Positions 1 through 8,168 of a stretch of 64,000 bases of DNA are shown here, in pieces (position 1 is the first letter of the stretch; each line of letters starts with the position of its first letter). Both the position numbers and the translations under genes were made by a program. Source of the stretch: Aedes albopictus (taxonomy: Eukaryota; Arthropoda; Insecta; Diptera; Culicidae); assembly GCF_035046485.1 (NCBI RefSeq), contig NC_085137.1, positions 344,152,505 to 344,216,504 on the forward strand. The letters run 5' to 3'. A model generated the notes under the pieces. The model was not told the DNA's origin and did no database searches. It saw nothing but the letters and a program-made list of their open reading frames with translations.

Positions 1-384
1 ATGATATTATGAATTTTAATTATGATATTATGAGTTGGCAGACATCATAAGAACATGATTTTTTATTCATGGTTAGGCACAGATCGAAAAAAGAGTGTAA
101 AATTCTGTGATATATGATGCACATAATTGGAGCGCGGGATATCATAGAAGTTTACATGACATATCATGTAAAGTTCATGAAATATCATGTAAACTTCCAT
201 TATATGTCATGTAATTCAGCATGACTCTGAGAGTTTACATGACATATAACACAAATTTACATGATATATCATGTAAACCATCATAACATTAAGTTTACAT
301 GAGTAAAATGAAGTTTACATGACGTGTAAATCTCATTATTTTTATCTGTGGGGGAATGGATTTTTTTCCGTGTAACGTTTCTAA
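1..384. repeat. AT-rich stretch with repeated palindromic TTTACATGA motifs
   Basis: No gene is visible. The motif TTTACATGA and its complement TCATGTAAA recur about ten times between 150 and 330, often facing each other across a short ATA spacer. The best example, 256-277, is a perfect 22-bp palindrome. The copies are irregularly spaced, so this is not a simple tandem array. It could be the terminal region of a foldback element cut by the window edge or a cluster of binding sites. I cannot tell which. Confidence 0.5.
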
Positions 385-966
385 TGCCGTCGGGGCCCGG
401 AGCTTTTTTGGTCTTCATTGAACGGATGATTGACAAGATTTCCTTTGGTTTGGCTAGAACACCTGGATTTACAATACACTCTGCCTGATTAATCCTATCC
501 ATGGTACTGTTCACTCGAGAGGTCGTCTCAGCATCTCCTTCTAGTGTGTTGATGTGGGCAGCAGCAAAGGAGGCGGCAAATGCTTCTGCCTTTTGGTTAG
601 AGCTGACAATTATCTCTCCATTCACTTTAAGTGGTGGGTTGTACTTAACGTGGTTACGAAGGCATCTGCTTATTTTCCAAAATTGGTTGGATCCAGGATC
701 CAGTTTTTTGAGCATTTCACCAAAATTCCTATATCGATGTTCGGCGCATTTGGAGCGAATAATACCGTTCAGTTGTTCAACTATCGCACCTAGCAAGGGA
801 TCACGAGTGCGTAGATGTTGACGACGACGAGTATTTCTTAGGCGGATAAGCTGCTTGACCTCATCTGGGAGAATGTTTCTTTGGTGATTATAGTTTGATA
901 GTGGAATACAAGCCTCTTCTGCGCGGGCTAGTACATTGCCAAAGAACAAAATTGCATCATCTATAT
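385..966 (-). pseudogene. Jockey-like non-LTR retrotransposon fragment (EN-RT linker)
   Basis: On the minus strand an open frame runs through the linker between endonuclease and reverse transcriptase of a Jockey-type LINE ORF2. It ends in the hallmark start of the RT domain, KKAPGPDGIRN. Immediately after that motif, near 385, homology stops and AT-rich palindromic DNA begins, so the polymerase core is missing. On the other side the fragment is cut by the foldback element at 967. The endonuclease, RT catalytic box and tail are absent, so the copy is dead. Clade assignment rests on the APGPDGI motif and linker style. Jockey is likely but CR1-like alternatives are not excluded. Confidence 0.7.
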
Positions 967-1771
967 GTGCAATAGTATGGGACACGATTGTATGGAAAAA
1001 ATAAATCCTCGCTCCAGTCGACTTTTTAGATCCCATTTATGTCCCATATGAACTGTACAAAATTTCAGCGCAATCGGTGAAACTATAATTTAGCGCAAGC
1101 GGTTCAAAGTTTGCATAGGATTTACTATGGGAAAAGTTACACTTTCAAACAAAAAATCCCAGAGGTTGCCCTTTGTCTCCTTAATTCAAATCGATCACGC
1201 TTCTTGTAGAAAAATCATTTATGAAACTTTCCTTCGAAGACCGCAAAACGGTTGGATGCTTGTGGAAAAAGTTATTGATTTATTACCGATTAGTGATCAA
1301 ACGAACGGCTTTTTGTTTTGTTTTATCAGCAGCACTGCTGCTGCCGCTGTTGCATGGGGTGGCGGGAGGCATCACCACCCCCAGAAATAGCAGCAGCCAA
1401 GGCAGCAGCAACAGTGCTGCTGATAAAACAAAACAAAAAGCCGCTCATACGATCACTAATCGGTAATAAATCTATAACTTTTTCCACAAGCATCCAATTG
1501 TTTTGCGATCTTCGAAGGAAAGTTTCATAAATGATTTTTCTATAAGAAGCATTGATCGATTTGAATTAAGGGGATAAGGGGCAACCTCTGGGATTTTTTA
1601 TCTGAAAGTGTAACTTTTCCCATAGTAAATCCTATGAAAACTTTGAACCGCTTGCGCTAAATTATAGTTTCACCGATTGCGCTGAAATTTTGCACAGTTC
1701 ATATGGGACCTAAATGGAATCAGAAAAGTCGACTGGAGCGAGAATTTGGTGTTTGTCCCATACTAATGTAC
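967..1771. mobile_element. foldback element 1 (long inverted repeats, about 380-bp arms)
   Basis: The two halves are near-perfect reverse complements. The left arm begins TAGTATGGGAC at 967 and the right arm ends GTCCCATACTA at 1771. Both contain the blocks CGCTCCAGTCGAC, CAGCGCAATCGGTGAAACTA and a CAG/CTG-rich core around 1330-1420. The spacer is only a few tens of bases. Flanks ATGTGCAA and ATGTACAC may be a decayed 8-bp target duplication. There is no coding capacity: the short ORFs through it are by-products of the palindrome. It truncates the Jockey fragment on its left. Confidence 0.8.
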
Positions 1772-1915
1772 ACTGTAAATGCAAAACAGTTGAATATTGC
1801 GCTTATACTCGCACCCGCAGCAGCTCCTCTTGCAGACGCTAATTCCGGAAGTTCTGTTTTGGTGCTATTTGACGCCCAAACCGCTTGGAGACCAACCGGA
1901 ATCGACTGAGGATGG

Positions 1916-2327
1916 CAACAATCGTAAAAAGAACGAGCTTTTCATTCGCACCACCGCAATATCTGTTGAAATTATGTTTCATAACAAATCCGGAAATCAA
2001 AACAAAAACAAAAATAGAGTTGCCAAATTTCAATGAGCAACGTGGTGAGGGTGACCAGTTTGTCGAATTAAAAGTTTACCCCAGTTATTCGACAACTGTC
2101 GGTGTCGTATTAACGGGGTAATACGGTACCCCGCTAATACGACACCGACTGTTGTCGAATAAGCGGGGTAAATTTTTTATTCGACAAACTGGTCACCCTA
2201 CATTGAAATTTGAAATTTGGCAACTCTATTTTTGTTTTTGTTTTAATTTCCGGATTAGTTATGAAACATAATTTCTACAGATATTGTGGTGGTGTGAATG
2301 AAAAACTCATTCTTTCTACGATTATTG
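1916..2327. mobile_element. foldback element 2 (about 200-bp inverted arms)
   Basis: The left arm (from CAATCGTAAAAAGAACGAGC) is matched by the reverse complement of the right arm (ending at ACGATTATTG), with a shared block covering GTTGCCAAATTTCAA and TTCCGGA. The centre, 2068-2190, is a second strong hairpin made of CGACAACTGTCGGTGTCGTA and its complement around a GGTACC core. It lies 145 bp from foldback 1 and is unrelated in sequence. It is non-coding, and I could not define a target duplication. Confidence 0.75.
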
Positions 2328-2520
2328 GTCCCTTTGAGGAAACAAAACTCACGAACGGCTGAACCGATCAGAATGACTTCTGCATGGTTTGATGCGTATT
2401 TATTCTGACTGGTGTTTATAAGTAAAAAAGTGGTATGGTGTTTATAAGTAAAAAAAAGTTACGATGGTGATCCAAACAAGATTTTTTTTAAAGTGTTTAA
2501 GTAAAAAAAAAATCGGGTTA

Positions 2521-2686
2521 GGCAGCATCCATTTATTACGTAACGCTAAAATCGACATTTTTGGAACCCCCACCCCCTCCGTAACGCTTTTTTGTATGAA
2601 AATCCTAAAAATTTTGTATGGACCGTAACGCTAACGGCCATACTCCCCTCTCCCCCTAGAGCGTTACGTAATTTGTGGACGGCGCC
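2521..2686. mobile_element. small MITE with TTA target duplication
   Basis: The ends are inverted repeats: GGCAGCATCC...TTACGTAACGCT on the left and AGCGTTACGTAA...GGCGCC on the right. The element is flanked by TTA on both sides (2518-2520 and 2687-2689). A 3-bp TWA duplication is typical of PIF/Harbinger-type (m3bp) MITEs, so that superfamily is the inference. The 166-bp body is non-coding and contains extra copies of CGTAACGCT. Confidence 0.75.
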
Positions 2687-2689
2687 TTA

Positions 2690-3883
2690 CGTACTGTTCC
2701 TTTGAGGGCTGCAAAACGGTGAGGAGTCGATAAGAATAGCGTCCAACATGGCTCTGATCCTCACAAGTTCCTACCTCATGCTTCCACGGGTCAATCGATG
2801 ACAAAGACCGCCAGCTAAGAGTTGTGGAGGCGCATGGTAGTTGATGTCTACGCTATCCATGTCAATCCATGTCCATTCGAATATGACGACCCTCGTTTAG
2901 CGGGGAGGGGAGGTAACACTCCATGTATTGAGTATACCTTGGAGTATACGAAAAAAGCAAGACAGAGGGTGCAAAGGGAGTCGGAAATGACCGAAAACTA
3001 GTGTCGTAGCTAGGAATTTGGGGGTCCGGTGCCGAACCAAAATAATGGACCCCATGAATATTAAAGATATACATATTTTACAATGATAGATCTATACGTT
3101 TAACTCTCGATTGATCGCGCAGTTGATTTTGTTCAACGCGTTGAAAAAATCTCGCTTTTTGTGCTCAGCATTTGCCCGCTGCTGGCGGTAGTGCCCAACT
3201 GACTGACGGAAGATTAAACAATATTTTCTGTATTTCTTTAAGAATTTTTTCAGGGATTTTTGCAAGGATACATCCCGGAGATCCATCAATCAATTATGTC
3301 GAAATATTGTTAACAATATATTTAGGAATTCCATCAAGTAATTCCTTCAAAGATTGCTGAACCGTTTTCTTCAAGAAATCTTTCTTGAAGAATAATTTGT
3401 CTTGAACATTTTTTTAAGTGGTGAATGTAAGGATGTCATTCAGTATTTTTCTAAGTACTCCTTCAGGAATTTTTACAATGTTGCCTACGAGGATGTTTTC
3501 AAAAGTACTTCAGCCGTGAAATGTCAGCGATAGCAGCGAAGCGAAGTAAGAAGAAATCAAACGTCAGCAGGTGACGAGCAGAAAATTAGATATGATATCA
3601 ATTATAATTAGAAAAACCTAAGACTAGTTTTTTTTCCGTAAAAGTAGTGCATCTATATCTGTAATTACTAAATCTAATGTAAAACCTAAATTTTATTGGT
3701 GAGAAAATGACCATACTTATATGTACTTAAAATCTAATGAAACTATACCTACTTAGATTAGTGATCGTGGCAAATTGGAAAGATGTTGCGCCGGCTTTAT
3801 TGAATCTAAATGTTACTTAAACTCTCAAGGTAACTAACTCTATGAAAATTACATGCAACTTAAGACTAATGTTTGTTCCTAAA
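2690..3883. other. no gene seen; degenerate mosquito repeat
   Basis: No supported gene. Between about 3240 and 3520 there are degenerate repeats of the 'aattccttcaagaa' type that also fill 13.1-14.9 kb, consistent with the BEL element having inserted into such DNA. The rest is AT-rich DNA with no reading frame I recognise. Confidence 0.5.
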
Positions 3884-3888
3884 CTAGC

Positions 3889-4531
3889 TGTTACGACCAC
3901 TATCAACCGACAGTGCACCTACTGTTTGAGCTACGTTGCGACGACTGATATTGACGGATTGAATCTATTGTGTCGAAGAGGAGATTTTTTCGTGATAGCC
4001 ATCAAATGGTGATAACGTGGTCTCGATATGTGCGATATGCTAGGTGTTGAATTTATATGAATTTATTGGTTGATATTGGATCTATAAGTGTGCTTAAGTG
4101 ACGAATGAACTATTAACTAGATTGGTAACATTATTAATTGTAAACTCCCTAAACTTTTGTTAAAAAGCTTCCTATTTTCTAAACAGTTTGTCAACATAGG
4201 TTAGATTCCCTACGTAATCACACGCGACCCTATCTGCGAATACTGCCGTGAAACTTGTTGGAATTTATACCTGTTACACATATGTAAGACCGTAACATGC
4301 ACTACTGAAAACATAAGTTACTAAAATTTTACTCATGTAGCCACTTTAGACCGCCTCCGTTGGTTGAACGTTGCCTATCGCCCTTGCTGAATTCAGGGAT
4401 TGAACACTAAATATGTAACATAACATTATATGATAACGTTTCAAGTTAATAATAAAATCTATTTTTTAGTTTGAGCTGATTACCTAAAACCGCGCTGCTT
4501 CAAAATTTTGTGACTGCTCTGTGTCCGAACA
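3889..4531 (+). repeat. 5' LTR of BEL/Pao element
   Basis: The LTR starts TGTTACGACC and ends TCCGAACA, preceded by the target duplication CTAGC. It matches 12307-12949 over its full 643 bp with roughly five substitutions. An AATAAA polyadenylation-type hexamer lies near 4450 in a poorly structured, AT-rich 3' half. I could not place a confident TATA box or transcription start. Confidence 0.95.
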
Positions 4532-5042
4532 ACTACTCAAAATATTTATTTCGAGATGACCGGGCAATGCAAGCAGTGCAACGAGCCGGACAACGATGAT
4601 ATGGTGGCCTGTGATACGTGTTCAACGTGGTACCATTTTGCGTGCGTAGGAGAGTCTCCGGGAGTCGCCAACCGGGCTTTCTGCTGTCCCGTATGCGTGG
4701 ATAAAAAGAAGAAGGGTAAGAAGGTACCCAAGGGCAAATCGGCGAATCAATTAGGTGCACTTGCCAATGTACCCGGGACGTCCAACGATGCATCTTCTAC
4801 CAAGAGTGTCTCTTCGAAGAAATCCACCGCAACAGCAAACGAAAACGACCGAGCAAAAAAATCGTTACCATCGAGAGATAACGACGCGAAATCAGTTGCC
4901 TCCCACACGAGCCGTGCGTCAGAATCACGTGTGTGTAGTGTCTACCTAATGGTTGTGCGCATAGAATGTCTACCTACATGAAATACTATTCATTACAGTA
5001 CCTAAATATCTAGGTATGATTCATGATGTCTACCTAAGGTAG

Positions 5043-5050
5043 TATAAATA
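5043..5050 (+). promoter_or_regulatory. TATA box and upstream CTACCTA repeats in the TRIM LTR
   Basis: TATAAATA is preceded by several copies of CTACCTA or TACCTA in the first 110 bp of the LTR. The last one, CTACCTAAGGTAG (5031-5043 region), is an inverted repeat abutting the TATA box, and TACCTAAATATCTAGGTA just upstream is a second. The same box is at 6584-6591 in copy 2, and both are repeated in the 3' LTRs. Start of transcription about 25-30 bp downstream, near the GCAGAGACTGC hairpin, is inferred. Confidence 0.65.
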
Positions 5051-5111
5051 CGGATGGTCATTGGACCACACAGCAGAGACTGCACAAGCCCTGAACTTGT
5101 CAACATCTTTA

Positions 5112-5133
5112 ATATTCTTCTTTTGAAGAATAT
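5112..5133 (+). other. conserved U5 stem-loop at the 3' end of the TRIM LTR
   Basis: ATATTCTTC and GAAGAATAT form a perfect 9-bp stem around a TTTT loop, ending just before the LTR end and the primer-binding site. In copy 2 (from about 6650 and 7330) the arms are ATATTTTTC and GAAGGATAT. The changed positions become U-G pairs on the sense strand, so the stem survives. Two smaller hairpins precede it: TGGTC/GACCA at 5055-5068 and GCAG/CTGC at 5073-5083. The likely role is in RNA structure near the primer site. Confidence 0.65.
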
Positions 5134-5216
5134 AAAAGTGGCGACGAGGATCAAGGAACGTGTGATTTCTTTTGAGTTATTCCGAAATTATTTCCTTTTG
5201 GTTTTCAGGTTGTTGT

Positions 5217-5555
5217 AATAACAAATTGTTATTTTTGTGGAGAACGGAATTGTTCTTTTATGGTAGGATTGCCATTATGTTGTGAACAAAATGTTCTTTT
5301 TGGCCGATGTTGCATTGACGAAATTGTCTTTTTGTTTTGGTAATAACGAAATGTTATTTTTTGTGGTGAACAAAATTGTTCTTTTGTGGCGGAATTGTCA
5401 TATGTTTTTGTGTTATTTGTAATTTTTTGGTAAAATTGCCGATGTCGGGATAGCGAAATAGTCTTTTTGTTTTTGTAGTTTTGTTAACGAACAGATATGT
5501 TCTTTGAAAGTGACGGACTCGTCAGTTTATTTGTGCCATCATTATTTTGGTGATG
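5217..5555 (+). other. array of about 12 miniature stem-loops inside TRIM copy 1
   Basis: Short stems of 3-6 bp around 4-9-nt loops recur every 20-60 nt, and many are followed by T runs. Examples are AATAAC/GTTATT (5217-5233 and 5342-5358), AGAAC/GTTCT (5241-5256), ATGGTA/TGCCAT (5260-5275), GAAC/GTTC (5284-5296, 5368-5381, 5489-5502), GAC/GTC (5317-5328), TGGC/GTCA (5387-5400), GGTA/TGCC (5429-5440), TGAC/GTCA (5511-5524) and CATCA/TGATG (5537-5555). Loops are often GGAATT or AAAAT-like. The stem sequences differ while the architecture repeats, so this is not an ordinary minisatellite. No known RNA family is recognised. Confidence 0.6.
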
Positions 5556-6474
5556 AATGTTATTTTTTGAAGTTTTCTAAAGGGGAAAGGACTGTAGTGT
5601 CTACCTAATGGTTGTGCGCATAGAATGTCTACCTACATGAAATACTATTCATTACAGTACCTAAATATCTAGGTATGATTCATGATGTCTACCTAAGGTA
5701 GTATAAATACGGATGGTCATTGGACCACACAGCAGAGACTGCACAAGCCCTGAACTTGTCAACATCTTTAATATTCTTCTTTTGAAGAATATAAAAGTGT
5801 GCTTCTAGAATTTCGTCGCATGGAGGAGGACGAGAACAGCAGCTTGACGATGAGAGGCAGATGAGGGAAAAGAAGCTAGAGATCGAGAAGCAGTTTATTC
5901 AGAAAAAGATGCAGCAAGAAAGGGAATTAAGAGAGAAAGAACTCGCTCAGGAGCAGGCGTTGTTGGAAAAACAGCTTGCGGAGCAGGTAGAATTCCAAAA
6001 CCGTCAGCGTGAGTTGCGAGAGCGATTCCAGAGGGAAAAGTTCGAGATTCTGTCAGCGAACCTGGAACTGGAAGGTGCTGTCGGGGGTCTGCTGCCCGGC
6101 GTAGAAGTAGCACAGGATAACCAGAAAATGGTGGAAGCCTGGTTAGACAAGGATAAAACGCTACATGCAACGATTCAGCGGGATGGCGTTGTAGGTGATG
6201 CAAAAGCCAAATCGGTGTCAGAGCAGTGCGTCCCCAAGAAACAACAGGTGCTGGAGACTCCTAAGCGGCATCCAGAAGTGCCGGCCGTGCCACCTGGTGC
6301 TAAGAATCTAGATCTCCCTAACTTTCAACGAGTGGATCACCGTAACGAGCAAGAAGACAACGAAGAATATGACGCTACCTCAGAGGACGACGACTCGATA
6401 GATGCGCCGCCGGTCAGAGCGGTAACGCCTGCAGGGCCTACAAAGGCACAGCGTGCAGCTCGACAAGTTCTATC

Positions 6475-7356
6475 TGTAGTGTCTACCTAATGGTTATGTG
6501 CATAGGATATCTACCTACATGAAATACTATTCATTACAGTACCTAAATGTCTAGGTATGATTCATTATGTCTACCTAAGGTAGTATAAATACGGGTGGTC
6601 ATTGGACCGCACAGCAGAGACTGCACAAGCCTTGGACTTGTAAACATCTTTCATATTTTTCTTTTGAAGGATATAGTGGCGACGAGGATCAAGGAACTTG
6701 TAATTTCTTTTGAGTTATTCCGAAATTGTTTCCTTTTGGTTTTCAGGTTGTTATAATAACAAATTGTTTTGAAATTGTTATTTTTGTGGAGAACGGAATT
6801 GTTCTTTTATGGTAGAATTGCCATTATGTTGTGAACAGAATGTTCTTTTTGCCCGAAGTTGCATTGACGAAATTGTGTTTTTTGTTTTGGTAATAATGAA
6901 ATGTTATTTTTTGTGATGAACGAAATTGTTCTTTTGTGGCGGAATTGTCATACGTTATGTTTTGGTGAATGGATTTGTGTTATTTGTACTTTTTTGGTAA
7001 AGTTACCGATGCTGGGATAGCGAAGTCGTCCTTTTGTTTTTGTAATTTTGTTAGCGAACAGATATGTTCTTTGAAAGTGACGGACTTGTCAATTTATTTG
7101 TGCTATCATTATTTTGGTGATGACTTTCTGAGTTTTCTAAAGGGGAAAGGACTGTAGTGTCTACCTAATGGTTATGTGCATAGGATATCTACCTACATGA
7201 AATACTATTCATTACAGTACCTAAATGTCTAGGTATGATTCATTATGTCTACCTAAGGTAGTATAAATACGGGTGGTCATTGGACCGCACAGCAGAGACT
7301 GCACAAGCCTTGGACTTGTAAACATCTTTCATATTTTTCTTTTGAAGGATATAAAA
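6475..7356 (+). mobile_element. TRIM-like non-autonomous LTR element, copy 2
   Basis: Same family and orientation as copy 1. The LTRs lie at 6475-6675 and 7153-7356. They are identical by eye except that the 5' LTR lacks the last AAA, and they are followed by TGGCGACGAGG at 6677. The polypurine tract lies before 7153. A CTATC duplication is seen at 6470-6474 and 7357-7361. Excising the element with one duplication restores BEL gag frame cleanly across the junction (Q-V-L-S then K-R-L-P-V-F). Its LTRs differ from copy 1 at many positions (for example TTATGTGCATAGGATATC versus TTGTGCGCATAGAATGTC), so it is a different subfamily and an independent insertion. Confidence 0.92.
6755..7122 (+). other. 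miniature stem-loop array inside TRIM copy 2
   Basis: The hairpin series of copy 1 is kept in order. Loop changes include AAAAT to AGAAT and GGACTC to GGACTT. Stem changes mostly keep pairing: AATAAC/GTTATT becomes AATAAT/GTTATT (U-G), GGTA/TGCC becomes a perfect GGTAA/TTACC, and CATCA/TGATG becomes TATCA/TGATG (U-G). One stem is weakened: GAC/GTC becomes GAC/GTG near 6867. The first hairpin has a 14-nt loop insertion. Wobbles are U-G on the plus strand, that is, in the genomic-RNA sense. Confidence 0.6.
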
Positions 7357-8168
7357 CTATCCAAAAGGCTTCCCGTTTTCACGGGAAAGGTAGAAGAATG
7401 GCCTCTGTTTTACAGCAGCTTCGTTAACTCCACAGCAGCATGTGGGTTCTCAAACATTGAAAATCTTGTTCGCTTACAAGAATGTTTGAAAGGAGCTGCA
7501 TTGGAGTCGGCTACTCCTGCCACAAGCCGTTCCGCAGGTTATTGATACTCTCCGAATGCTCTACGGACGCCCCGAGCAGTTGATCCACACCCTTCTCACT
7601 AAGGTAAGGAAGACTGATGCGCCCAGAGCCGAACTATTGGAATCGTTCATTCCTTTTGGACTCGCTGTTCAAGAACTATGCGACCACCTTGTGGCAGCGA
7701 ACTTCCAAGATCACCTTGTGAATCCTGTACTCATACAAGAGCTCGTTGACAAGCTTCCTGCAGCTACAAAACGAGAATGGGTACAATTCAAACGATTCGT
7801 ACAACCGGTGACCCTCAGTACGTTTGCGCAATTCACAACCAAACTGGTTGCCGAGGCCAGTGAGGTGATTCTCGTTATCGACCCGAAAACGAAAAGTGAA
7901 AGGGTGAAAGGCAAGGATCGTGGTTTTGTGAACACCCATTCAAGTGTACATGAAAAGCCCTTCGCCAACATAAAACCAGTTGCTCCCTGTCGAGTATGCC
8001 GGAAAGGAGAACACCGCATCCGAAATTGTGAAGAATTCCGGTGACTCAACCTTGAAGGACGTCTGAAACTCATGGAACAACTAAAGTTATGCGAACGAAC
8101 ATGAAGGTTGGTGCAAGTTCAAAATAACCTGCAATGTTGGTACCTGTCGCCACAACCACCATCCCCTG

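Larger units (their letters stand above)
4934..5796 (+). mobile_element. TRIM-like non-autonomous LTR element, copy 1
   Basis: Two 204-bp LTRs (4934-5137 and 5593-5796), identical by eye, start TGTAGTGTC and end ATATAAAA. They enclose a 455-bp non-coding internal region. The LTRs are followed by a primer-binding-site-like TGGCGACGAGG at 5139 and preceded by a polypurine tract, AAAGGGGAAAGGAC (5578-5592). A GTGTG duplication flanks it (4929-4933, 5797-5801). The element is under 0.9 kb with no ORF, so it is a terminal-repeat retrotransposon in miniature. It sits in BEL gag in the same orientation. The helper element is not visible. A Ty3-like helper is plausible from the TGGCGAC start, but this is inference. 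Confidence 0.92.
4556..8044 (+). pseudogene. gag: BEL gag with N-terminal PHD-like finger, split by two TRIM-like insertions and frameshifted
   Basis: The frame opens at 4556, just after the 5' LTR. Residues 5-50 form a Cys4-His-Cys3 PHD-like finger (CKQC, CDTC, WYH, CCPVC), followed by a Lys/Ser-rich stretch. The first insertion follows 4933. Coding sequence resumes at 5802 with a charged coiled coil rich in RE/EK/Q (about 5850-6080). The second insertion follows 6474. The capsid-type core resumes at 7362 with LPVFTG, EEWPLFYSSF and ENLVRLQ, and the end has a CxxC...H zinc-knuckle-like CRVCRKGEHRIRNC. Besides the insertions there is a frameshift near 5830-5840, another near 7513-7520 and a TGA at 8042-8044. 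The product cannot be made whole, so the copy would need gag in trans. Confidence 0.85.

Noticed and set aside
4937..5800. 4-bp GTGT duplication with an AGTG... LTR start, which would keep gag in frame across TRIM copy 1
   Set aside because: A 5-bp duplication with a TGTAG start fits both TRIM copies (GTGTG, CTATC), and the downstream gag residues match the alternative frame better until a frameshift near 5830.
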